Positions 36,001 through 47,400 of a stretch of 64,000 nt of DNA are shown here, piece after piece (within the stretch, counting starts at the first letter, position 1; the number at the start of each line of letters is the position of its first letter). The stretch comes from Rotaria macrura. Taxonomy: Eukaryota > Rotifera > Eurotatoria > Philodinida > Philodinidae. Position numbers and translations under genes: made by a program. The stretch covers positions 90,751 to 154,750 of the forward strand of contig OENT01000238.1 of the NCBI GenBank assembly GCA_900239685.1. Reading direction: 5' to 3'. Below the pieces are notes generated by a model. It did no database searches and was not told where the DNA came from. It was given only the letters and a program-made list of their open reading frames with translations.

Positions 36001-39000
36001 GAATCATTGAGAACAACACCCAAACAGCGTGGAATCGACATTCGACAAGTACTTTTAGATTTTCATAAAGCTGAATATTCATCAAATCGAATGAGTTTAG
36101 CTGTTCTCAGCAATCGTATGTTGTAAGATTTCTGTTTCGATATTCGTGCAAATATTCTTTTTAGAATCACTCGACGAATTACAGTCACTTGTGATTAAAA
36201 GTTTTAAAGAAGTACCAAATAAAAAATTGAAAAAATCAAAATATCCCTCAGATCCATACGGTGAAAAGAATCTAAAGGTATATTTTGATTGAAATAAAAA
36301 TTCAATTTAAAAAAAAGACTTCATTCATCATATTTCTACGATATTTCGCTTAGACGATTTGTTATGTTGTTCCTGTTAAAGAACATCGCCATCTAACAAT
36401 TAATTGGGTTATACCTGATCATAAAGATTTATATTATTGTAATGTAAGTATTGTTCATGTTAACTGTCTATGCTATTCTTTAGATGTTAAACCCTATCTC
36501 GCTTTTGTTTAGCCCGAATCCTATCTATCACATATGATTGGACACGAAGGTGATGGTTCATTATTGTCATATTTAAAAAAATTGGGTCTCGTCATTGAAT
36601 TGGCATCCGGCGATAAGAACTCGGCACCTGGATTTAATTTTTTTACTATCGATTTGGAATTGACTATCGAAGGATTAAGTAAATAAACGAAAATCGATTA
36701 TTAAGATATGTCATTATTTTCTATACTAGATCGATGGGAAGAAGTGATTTATATTGCTTATCAATATATAGCGATGTTACGTAAGGAAGGACCGAAAGAA
36801 TGGATTTTTAACGAATGCAAAGTAATTTGAAAATTTCACATTGACAAAAACATCCGCAATGAGTCTCTATGCTTTTGTGAATATTTAGAATTTAAATGCT
36901 ATGCATTTTCAATTTCGTGAAAAAGAACGACCAGATGATTTTGTTTCTAATTTAGCTGGTCGAATGAGGGTATGTCTTTCGATTTTATTATTCATACTCA
37001 TTAAAATATATATTATCAATGAAATTAAAGAAAGATCTAAGACGGTGCATTGTTTTTTGCTTGTAGTTGCATTGTTCACAAATAACTAAATGAGCAAGCA
37101 TGATTCGAATAAGTTCATTAGATCTTGTCAGGTGATATTTTAGCATAATTAGCGTTGTTCATACGAACGTTTCGATGACGAACTATCTTAGTTATTTGAG
37201 CTGATACAAGTCGAAGTACGTGTCTACAAATGGATTAGCTTGGAAAGTATAAGAATATATAAAAGAAAAACTCAACATCTTAACTATGTTCAGAAGTGAC
37301 GTTATTGATTTTTGTTCTCAGTATAAAAATAATAGAGATAATAAAAACTTGTAATAGGGATGAAAATTTCAAGTAGATACTGTTTGGAATTAGTTACTTA
37401 CTGTTGATCAAAGTGTATCTCATAATTGGATCACGTTCATTTTAAGGACGAAATAAACGGACTTTTGGGCTTTTTTGTCGTCAGAGAAATATAGATTGAT
37501 GAAACAAATTCGATCGTGATCTGATCATATGTAGTGAAATTGAAATATTATCTATGACAAGATTTATTCTTAGAAGTTCTAACACTCAAGAGAAAAAGAA
37601 ATTTAAGACTCGCCAAACGAATTGTGTTATAATTTATTGCATTGAGCCTTTCAAAAATGTTAACTCATTCTATGCAATGATGATACATGGATCATATCGT
37701 ATGTCTCTTCTCGTACTCCAATAGTAGAAAATCTTATTGAGTAGGACTATCGTTCATCATGATTACCATTTCAAGTAAGCGGTGAAAGTCTATTGGTCCA
37801 TGTATTCGAAATAGTATAAAATATTGAAATTTTCAAGAGCAACTCGTCAACCAATAGTATCTGTATTCTTTTATACGAAGAAAATAATTAATAAAATCGA
37901 TCGCAGTAAACTGAAGATTGCTATATTTAAATTTTTTGTTTGAAGATATCTACTTCACTATCTATACATTGCTTCGGATATAAGCAGATAGAGAAGAAAA
38001 AATTCACAAGACGAATTAAGTTCTTGAGGACGCGTTACTGATAAATACTTACCGATCTTTATTAATAGTCTATAATGAAAACTACTCCATCAGATTTCAT
38101 GATTGTTGAATACGTTTATGGTTTGAATACTACATATCCGATGCGCATCTAAAGTGTTATCTACATACTGTAGTGTTTGCTTTATGAGATAAAAAGCTAG
38201 AATCCTATACCAATGCTTTATGAATCAGTGATCTCTATAGTTTTTTACTTTCAGTTCTAAGTCTATTGATATGTTGAATTAAGTAGAGGTTATCATGTTA
38301 ATACGTGCACAAGAATAGCATGGTTTATTTACAAACCAGAATATTCATCGACTAGCTCTTGTTTTTTTACCGAATTAATATCAATCAGAAAATTTTTGAA
38401 ATTGTAATTGACTCTAAATCTCAATGACGATATAAAATCGTCGATGAATATGTTGAATTACTAATTTTGATTTAATGCTCTGGAAGAAGGAATGAGTTTT
38501 TTTTCCAGGATTATCCTTTAATTGAATGTCTCTCTGGTGATTATGAAATGCGTGAATTTCGTCCAGATTTAATAAATGAAGTCATTAATGATTATTTAAT
38601 TCCAAGTAAAATGAGGTAAACGTAATAGTTCAATGTAATAAAATACGAGAGAACAGTATCAATAAAAATATCTTTATTATATTAGAGTATTTCTTGCAAG
38701 TAAAGAATTTGTATCAATTGCAACAGAACAAGAGAAATGGTTTGGTACACAATATAAAAAAGAATATTTACCCGATGAATTAATTCAAAAATGTGAAACA
38801 TGTGAACTTATTCCAGAACTCCATTTACCTACACCAAATGAATTCATTCCAACAGATTTTCACTTATTTTCGAAAGAAAAAACTCCCGTACGACCCCAAG
38901 CACCGATAAAAATTAAAGTAATAGACGACAAAATTCAAGTTTTGATATCATCTCGTTTTTCTTTATTTTTAATCTTAAAGGAAAATGAATTTTATCGTCT

Positions 39001-42000
39001 TTATTATGCTGAAGATTCCTTCTATAAATTACCAAAAGCTTATATTTATTATGAGATACGAAAGTAAGATTCATACTTATTTCTTTATAATAGGATATAA
39101 TTTGCTTGGTTACTCTAACTTAAGTCCACTGGCAAGTGTGGATCCAATACATTCTAATATGAATGCACTCTATGTTCAATTAGTTGAAGATTCATTAACA
39201 GAAGTAGTTTATCCGGCACAACTTGGAGGATTACAATATGACTTGAATGCTTTAAATTATGGTATTCACGTAAGTTAGAATTAGAATCGAGTCGAAACAT
39301 TTCTAAAACTTATACACATGAGAATCCGATTTATTAACTATTCTTCTTCTGTCTAGTTTTATCCAATCTCTTCTTCACGATCTAGTATAACACAATCGGT
39401 TTTCTTTACTTAGTCTACTTCTTCAAATATAATACGTGCATTTTATTTAGTAAAACAATATTAAAAAGTGTGCATATTTAATACTTGTTCAAATTGATAC
39501 TTTTGCAATATAATTTTTAAAGACTACATGATTCCCTGATCTATCGTCATCAGTTCGCGTTGTTCATGACGAGAACATCGTGAATCGATTACCATGCTTT
39601 TTGATTTTTGAACAAGGCAAGCACTCGAATGGTTTCCCTATGTTGATATTAATATTTCAGAAAACTAAGAACTTTTCATTGTAGCATAATCTTCTATTAT
39701 CTAAATATATGATACGAGCATTGAGCTGAATCGTTCTCTTTTTAGTTTTCTATCTGAAAGTATAGTTCAGAAATAGATTAAAAATTTCTGCTAGTAATTT
39801 AATGACAAGTATTAGGAAAATATTCAAATAACATATTTGTATGCACATAAATGTTCGCTTCTATCCATACATTGGAATATATTCAAATTTTTTTCATGAA
39901 TGCCTGCAACGGGAAACCAAGAAATAATGCAACTCTTGTCATTTAGTTGACTATACATGGCTTTAATCATAAAATAAAAGAATTACTCACGACAATTATC
40001 GATCGAATGGTGAACATCAAATTAACGCCGCAACGTTTCGAAAACATAAAAGAGAAAGCAAGTCGATTGATGAACATTGAAATTATTCCAGAACTTTATC
40101 TATAGGTTAGACGATCGTTACAAAATTTTCGTCGTGAAGTTCCCTATCAAATGGCACATTTCGGTATTACTTATCTAACAGCTGAACATCAATGGAATAA
40201 AGATGAATTACTGAGTTGTATCGATGGTAAGTTTTCAACAATAGAAAACATAAAATATGAATAGAAAACGAATTTTTTTCCTCGTTCAGGTATTACTATG
40301 CATGACGTAGAATCATTCATTCCACAAATGTTAAGTCGTTTTTATACCGATGCATTGATGTATGGAAATTTAACAAAAGACGTAAAACGAAAATATGTCT
40401 TTCTTGCTAATATTGATTTCATTATATTTAAATAGCAAGCTATTGAATATATGACTTTGGTTCAACAAAAATTTCAAGAGAAACGTTTTTATCAACCAAT
40501 TTTCCCTAGTATGTGGTTCAATCAACGTGAATTAGTATTACCTGACGGTTTGTATAAAATAAATATTTTCTGTTCCTTTTTTGTTTATCTCACTGTTTAT
40601 GTATTTGTTTTATTTCGTAAAGGTTGTAATTACATCTATCGAATGTTGAATGATGCTCATAAATTAAATGCGATTGAAATTTACTTCCAATGTTTTCAAC
40701 AAACACTTGAAAACAATGCTGTGCTCGAATTATTTTGTCATTTAGTTGATGAACCTTGTTTCGATCAATTACGAACAAAAGAACAATTAGGTTATATTGT
40801 TAGTGCAGGTATACGTCGTTCACGTGGTGTACAAGGTTTTAGAGTTATTGTTCAATCGGCTCGAGAACTTGTTCATGTTAATCAACGCATTGAACTGTTC
40901 ATTGATTCCATGAGAGTATGTATGAAAAAGCAGTGGATGAGATAGAAATCATTCTATTTCATCCGATTTGTTCGAGCATAAACGAGATCTAGTACAAAGA
41001 AGAGACATGAGTAGTTTAATAACACAACATGAAAAAGTTGATTGTGCTGAACATGAATGAAAATTCATAAAATCTTCTCTGACAAATGTATAACTACTGC
41101 ATTACGTATTTCTATCGAAATCTGAAACATTTTTTTGTTAGTTTACGAAGTATATCGTAAAGTTTCGGTAATTGATGATCATTCTAGAATGATTGGATAA
41201 TTTTATGTGATAGCTATTGGAAAACTTGCACGTTTAAAAGCGATTTAAGATGAATATTGTCATAGTAGAATAGGCAATTTTAGAATATCAAAGTTTACTA
41301 TAAAAGGTAAATATTAACGAGAATAAATGATCTCGAAAGTTTGAAGTCTTTTACTTTGCCTTGATTTCAAAATACAAACATAGAACCTATCAGCTTGTAT
41401 GAATAATTTCATAAATAAATGTAGTACAATGGCCTAAAATATTCAGCACTAGATGTTTTGTGTTCGAGGATCATCTTCATTTAAAGTTTCCGATTGAAAT
41501 TGAAATGCAAACAAAATTCGTTGTGTTAATGTGGCATCAGAAAAAACGTTCAATGCACAGATGCATGGTTTTAATTGAACAGCATGATAGTCATCGAGTA
41601 AATTGATTTTCGAGTTTAAATAGCATTACTATGAGAAAACGAAGTCATTGTTGATGCACTGTTATCGAAGTTGTCCAGAGCTACGTATTTATTAGACATT
41701 GTTTATAAGAGAATACTGTAAGTTGTATACGATCTTTCGCTGAAAGACAGAAAACATTGATAATTGAAAAGAACTTCAATCATAATGATGAATAATTTAC
41801 TATGGATCGCATATTTCCTTAAAGAGACAAAAGCAAATTGAACTTTTCAATCACTATTTCATACTGATTCGCCATGTAAACGTTCCAGTTCCGAGGGATT
41901 TTTCAGAACATTTTTATACTTGATTCAACAAAAAGGGACAGGAAGAGAAGAAGCAAATTTAAGCTTTACTGTTTTATTTTTCGACTAGGATTACATATTC

Positions 42001-43166
42001 ACAATGCCAGATGAATTATTTAAAAAACAACGTGAAGGTTGTATGGTGAAAAAGGTTGAAATACCAAAAAAGATGCATAGTCAAGGAAATAAATTTTGGA
42101 CTGAAATAACAAATCATCAATTTTGTTTTGATCGACGTAAGAACAATAATTATATTAGATATGAAATTCATTTATTTTTTGTCGTCGAACCGGTGTGTTT
42201 GTTTTTTAGCACAACTTGAAGTCGAAGTCCTAAAAAAATTAGAACGTAATGATTTACTTCGTTTCTACGATGTCTATATATCACCACATTCAATGCATCG
42301 ACGTAAACTATCACTTCATGTAAATCCATCATCGATAGCACTACAGCAATCAACTAATGAATTAAATTCAGACGACAATGAGGGTGCATCAGATGGTGCT
42401 AGCAGTGAACAATCCGTTTCCAATGCTGATAATGATAATAAGCAAGGAGAACTTACTGGAGTAGTCGTTGAAATCAATGTCGATACAAAGGCACCAACTG
42501 AACAATCTCATGTGCTTGCTCAAGTAGATGAAGGAAGCACAAGAGAAAATGAGCAAATATCATCTAAAAAACAAATTAATTTACCAAAGGTAAAATTACT
42601 AATAAAAGCGTCTATGAAATTCTCGACTGATCGGCGATTGTAAAAAAAAGACAAGTTCTCAACATGCTATCATGTACATCCTATCAAAGTTCACAGTGAA
42701 AGATGTTTCAGATTATTCTTTAGAATTGTGACAAATGTGAGGAGTACACGAGTGTATAACTTGAGAATTAGGGGCGTACAACATAAGCCTAACAAGGAAA
42801 ATTGCGTGAGCAGAAATAATAATCACTCGCTATAAAGCTATATAAGCAGTGATATTGTTTGACGGCACCCTCTGTCTATTATTAAACGAGGGTGTCAGGT
42901 GGCGCTACCTAGTGAGATGTCAATATGATACGTGAACTCGTGTGAGAGTAAATACATCATTGGACAGAATGAGTCTTTTTCTAGAAGTCTACTTATTATA
43001 GTACCTATACTGTTGTCAAAGTCTTACTGTAGGTTTAACTTCTACATGTTTATTTTTTTAGGAAGAACCGATTGACAATGTACATCTATGGAAGAGTAAA
43101 TTGTCGTGTTATCCATTGGCACAATCATATGAGAAAATTGATGTACCTGTATTGTGTAAATTATAA
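33077..43166 (+). CDS. IDE: Insulin-degrading enzyme (insulysin), M16A zinc metallopeptidase
   Basis: Twenty exons give about 1053 residues in one frame: 33077-33343, 33411-33541, 35823-36115, 36165-36277, 36354-36443, 36513-36678, 36730-36821, 36889-36969, 38509-38615, 38686-38917, 38981-39063, 39125-39269, 39947-40057, 40106-40226, 40290-40381, 40436-40547, 40623-40915, 41989-42136, 42210-42589, 43062-43166. The inverted zinc motif HFLEH (77-81) and the downstream Glu (about 158, in NSEYEG) are present. The C-terminal half shows the family's EQLGYIV and RRSRGVQGFRVIVQS region. It degrades insulin-like and amyloidogenic peptides in an enclosed chamber, mainly in the cytosol. Oddities: intron 13 is GC-AG, several introns exceed 1 kb, and about 85 extra acidic residues lie at about 932-1018. 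The gene is followed 163 bp later by PSMB1. Confidence 0.93.
33769..35683. mobile_element. hAT-like element remnant inside IDE intron 2
   Basis: The left end CAGTGGCGTATCC and the right end in reverse complement CACTGGTGGATCC agree at 10 of 13 positions; CAGTGGCG-type ends are typical of hAT elements. Flanking octamers CATTAATG (33761-33768) and CTTTAGTG (35684-35691) agree at 6 of 8 positions, consistent with a decayed 8 bp target duplication. A G10 run lies at 35635-35644 near the right end. The interior contains a minus-strand open stretch (about 34380-34640, including KMYFDHKFKLLKIGAHHLIE) that looks like eroded coding sequence, but I cannot identify a transposase domain. The insertion explains most of the 2.28 kb intron. 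Confidence 0.5.
36970..38508 (+). other. Long intron 8 of IDE (1.54 kb)
   Basis: AT-rich intron between the exon ending SNLAGRMR and the exon starting DYPLIE. I see no repeat, no exon-like segment and no TE end in it. Confidence 0.6.
39270..39946 (+). other. Long intron 12 of IDE (677 bp)
   Basis: Starts GTAAGT after the exon ending NYGIH and ends CATTTAG before LTIHGF. No feature recognised within it. Confidence 0.6.
40058..40105 (+). other. GC-AG intron in IDE
   Basis: The conserved frame requires joining FENIKEK to VRRSLQNF. The only consistent donor is GCAAGT at 40058, with acceptor TATAG ending at 40105, giving a 48 bp intron. GCAAGT is the standard minority donor of GC-AG introns. Retaining the segment would meet TAG at its last codon. 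Confidence 0.75.
40916..41988 (+). other. Long intron 17 of IDE (1.07 kb)
   Basis: AT-rich intron between the exon ending FIDSMR and the exon starting DYIFTMPDE. No repeat or TE end seen. Confidence 0.6.
42590..43061 (+). other. Intron 19 of IDE with a GC-rich hairpin
   Basis: A 472 bp intron that includes a GCACCCTC...GAGGGTGTC stem with a loop of about 17 bases (about 42865-42897), followed by GGTGGCGCTACC. The rest is AT-rich. Confidence 0.55.
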
Positions 43167-43328
43167 AGAGCACTTTTTCATAATCATATCTTTTTTCTTT
43201 TAAATCGTGTGCTAACTTTTAATATTCTGAAAATTCGTTGATGATCACGAACGAAATTATTTCCTTTCTTTCTCTTTTTTTTTAAAGATAATCATTCTTT
43301 TCTGGAATTAATTAGGAAAAATTAAACA
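43167..43328. promoter_or_regulatory. Short IDE-PSMB1 gap with polypyrimidine/AG acceptor
   Basis: Only 162 bp. A run of C/T (about 43258-43285) followed by AAAG ends at about 43288, 40 bases before the PSMB1 ATG. This resembles a spliced-leader acceptor as much as a promoter. Confidence 0.4.
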
Positions 43329-44256
43329 ATGGTCAAAGAACACGGCTGGTATCCATATGAATTTCAATCCGGGTAAATTCAAAATTTGTTTCGTTGATTA
43401 ACAGTTTATTCGACTTGTTTCTATTGTTATATTCTAGTACAACAGTTGCTGTTGCCGGTGATGATTACGTAGTTGTGGCCAGTGATACTCGTTTAACAGA
43501 GAATTATTCGATTCAATCACGTACACATAGTAATGTGTATAAAATGTATGGAGTGTTTTATTTTTTTACATCTGAAGAATATTCATGCGTTGTTTTCTCT
43601 ATCCTAGGTATAACAACTCATTACTTTTATCAACAGGTTTTCTTGGTGATGTACTTACACTTAAGAAAACACTCGACGGTCGTATTAAGGTAAGAGTTGA
43701 CAAGAACTAACCATTTCACGTTTTGTTTTTTACTATCAAACAAAAATAAATAATAATGTAACTATACTCTTAGACATACGAGTATACACATAACAAACCA
43801 ATATCGACACCTGCATTGGCACAAATGATTTCAATTATGATGTACGGTCGTCGATTCTTCCCTTACTATACAAATACGGTCGTTACTGGTTTGGATACTG
43901 ATGGTAAAGGTTGTATTTTTGCATTCGATCCAGTCGGTTCAATGACAAAACAACAATATGCATGTGAAGGTAGTGCTATGCCACTTATTTTACCAATACT
44001 CGATTCACATGTAAGTCGTTTAAGAAGAATTCTCCAGTTTTTTCATTTTTGCTTTGGGAATTTTCAGATCCTCGGTAAAAATACAAGTACACCAGGCCAA
44101 GTCAAACGAACAAAAGAAGAAACTGTTAAATTGATTAAGGATATTTACATGGCTGCATGTGAACGCAATGTTGAACTTGGCGATGGTGTTGTTATTCATA
44201 TTTTAACAAAGGATAAAGGCATTGAAACTGATGTTCATCCATTACGAAAAGATTAA
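43329..44256 (+). CDS. PSMB1: 20S proteasome subunit beta type-1 (beta6)
   Basis: Five exons (43329-43372, 43438-43545, 43608-43689, 43774-44010, 44068-44256) give about 219 residues. The product forms part of the beta rings of the 20S proteasome core. Recognisable family blocks are GTTVAVAGDDYVVVASDTRL near the start, GFLGDVLTL, YGRRFFPYY, FDPVGS and the C-terminal HPLRKD, which correspond to human PSMB1. The beta6 subunit is not catalytic in eukaryotes, and accordingly the Lys33 expected of active beta subunits is not evident in the SIQSRTH segment. The N-terminal extension before the GTT is only about 16 residues. The start codon follows a long pyrimidine tract and AG at about 43288, and the gap to IDE is 163 bp. 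AATAAA is at about 44288. Confidence 0.93.
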
Positions 44257-44403
44257 ACAATATGAAAACAAACATAAACTTACCTAATAAACATTCATTG
44301 TTAAAAAGGATTGTTTTTTTTTGCTTCTTTCAGTTTCTTAAACAAGAACTTTGAACTATAAAATTTCTTCTGTCTTCTTCATTCGTCAGTTTCTTTTATA
44401 GAT

Positions 44404-47400
44404 ATGCCTTTTATCGAAGATTGGATAACGCATCCGATGACAATCATCAATCGGTTGCAAGGTATTATTTTTTTTTTCATTGTTTATTCATTCATTAAAG
44501 TATTATATCTAATTTGATGGTTGTCTAGAAAAATCACCAAGTACATTTGAAAATGATGTAAGAAATTACTTTCAAGCACATATCAGTAATCCTGAATTGT
44601 ATAAAGAAATTCCATCATTAAATGATCGTAACGACGAAAATCCCTTACCAAATGGTTGTCTTGTACGTTATCGTGCTATGGTACAAGATATGGGTGATGA
44701 TGAAATTTACTGTAGTAAGTTGTTAAATATTGATGATTTGTCGCTCATAAGAACTTAGTATTTAGTCATTGGGCAGAAAAAAAAGTCTATCTACACAAAA
44801 GAAAGAATATAAGTTATCTACAAGTAAAGTTCGTAGCGATACTATTTTGCTCATTATTTTAAGCTACTCTCATTTTTCTGCTTTTGATTGAAAATCCTGA
44901 TTTTTCCCAGTTCACATCTGTAGGAACCCGTATTTACTGGTGATGAGATACTATTTTGATATTTGAAACGTTTCTCAAAACGTTTATGAGAATAGTTTCT
45001 CATAAAGAAAATGATCCTCACATTTTTTATTTATTTCAATCATTCGCCTATTGTAATCAGTTTAAGATTCGATTGTTTTAAATCAATTAATTTTTGAAAA
45101 CAACTATTTTATCCTTAAAAACTATCATAAATTGCTTTAGTGGTACCAATACGCTACAGCATTCGATGCTATGTGCATAAATCAAGTATTGCACTCTTTT
45201 ATTGTAATCTATTAATTTATTCACTAAATTTTTCTTAACAAGGCTTCTTTTTTCGTTCAATCTCTTTTTTGAATCGCTTGTTTTCAACAGAAGCAGTTCG
45301 TTTTCCAATGATAGCATCTCGATTCGTCAATTTATACTGTTGGTTTTCGTTGTCTTTTGAATAGCTTGCATAAGCATGTTGACAACGTTTAACTGTGAAT
45401 CAAATTGAAGTTTAAAGTTGCCAAATCTAGCCCATCTAAACTCTCGCATAAGCCGTCAACTTCTATTTACTGTATTTTCTGCCATTCTCGAAAATGTTAC
45501 GTAAGAAATTCGTCTTTCAACTGAAGATGTGTAATATGGCAGCTGTATTTAGACGAAGAACAGACGTCCTACAAGTTAATTCTGCGAGTGCCAAAAAATT
45601 GGTAATAGAATTTTTAAAAGTCTGAAAAAAGAGTCTAATTTATGCATTCGAAGGTCTTTTCCATGATAACGATACGATTTCTACTAGAGGAAAATATATA
45701 AATCCAACAGTTAGAGATACTTCGTTTCTCAACACCGCGTATCTGAGCAATAGGAAAACGTATATAGAATAGATCATTACAAAGAACGAACGAAAAGACA
45801 AAAGAGGAACTTGAAGTTTATATTCGAAAAAAGATAGTATACCAATTTCGATGAATGATGGATAATTTGCTTCCTTTTCTGCAAGTTTCATCCTGAACTA
45901 TAGCATGATAATGAGCCTTATAATGGACTGATTTGTTTTTGAAAATGTGTCACCTATTTTCATGATTTTTCGACATACCCCGGTACCATTCTTGCAGAAG
46001 GTTTTTCTAGAGTCCACGTAAAATAATTACAAGATTTGTAACATTTCAGGATATCGTTACGCTTTCCTCAAATTTTCTATATACAGAACGAATTCGTGCA
46101 TTTCAGAGCTATTCAACATCAAAATCGTTTCAACTCAATCGATAGAAAAGTATTCTAGATTTGATTCAAATCATGTTTGGAATAGTTTCTTCAATACACA
46201 TCAATTCTGTATTATGTAATTAAAATGTTTAGTATGAATGCAGGTGATATTTTTCCTTTAACTTCACCCTAAACTATGAGTATACCTCATTGCTACAATC
46301 TCAACAAACTTCAACACGATGATTCCGTACATCGCTACTATGCTGGTACAATCATCATGTGATTAGTAGGAAAATTGTGAACTAGTCGATTGTTTTACTT
46401 TCACAATAATCAACATTAACCTAGTTAAGATAATGAAGAAACATATAAGAGACGACGATAGATTATTCTCTAAGAAATCCATTACCCAATATGTTTGAAT
46501 TCCACATTGAATCTAGAGAACAAATATACTAACAAGTTTTGTTTCCCTAAAAATATCTTATCATTTTAGCACATTATAAAGTTCGATCCAATGATCATCA
46601 TCAAGTTGAAATTGAAAAATCGGCTAAATATATGGATTTATTTGTATGTCCAGTAAGTAAAATCTGTTTTGTTTGTCAAATCTAAGTAATGGATTCTGAT
46701 TGCGTTTTTTTCTCTAGCCTGGATACATAATTATTGACCAAGAGCCACCAAGAGAAAGTTTTCAATCTCGACAATGCTTTACATGTACTCCTATTCCAAA
46801 TGAAACTCAGTGGGTTAAAGATAAATATCAAATTCATTTTGGTGAACAATTTACATTGCAAAAACGGTGAGACGATCTATAATTTTAGATTTATTTATTG
46901 GTGAAAATTTTCCTCGATTAGATCAATTGATGATGAACATAATATTCAACAATTATTATCACCATTGAAACGTTTAAAAACAACAATGCCAACAGCATCC
47001 ATGGAGACCAGTGATAAAAACAATGAAGCAATAGTAAAAACGGAGCAAGTGAAAACAACTTTAAAGTCCAGTTATTTGGTTAAGGTTATTCATATTGAGA
47101 AATAGAAACGAATTGCAAATATTTTCGAAAGTGAATTCTTTTCCTCTCCATAGGTATATGATACAACTGACGAACTCTTACTTAATACAATGGTAGAATT
47201 CATCGGCATTTATTATGATCATTCTGTTATCAAAGCTGATAGTATTCAATCAATGTAGGTTTTAATCCCTCGCTAGTTCGATTAGCATTACCAATATTTG
47301 ATTAATCAATCACGAAATATTTCGTATACTTTCTAAATAGATACTGAATTTCTCGATCTATGTCATTCTTAAAATGAGATACTAGTCGTTTATTTGTAAT

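Noticed and set aside
45087..45620. Lys-rich minus-strand frames and a short plus-strand frame within MCMBP intron 2
   Set aside because: They overlap each other in different frames, have no consistent splice chain and no family resemblance; AT-rich DNA readily gives Lys/Asn-rich peptides.
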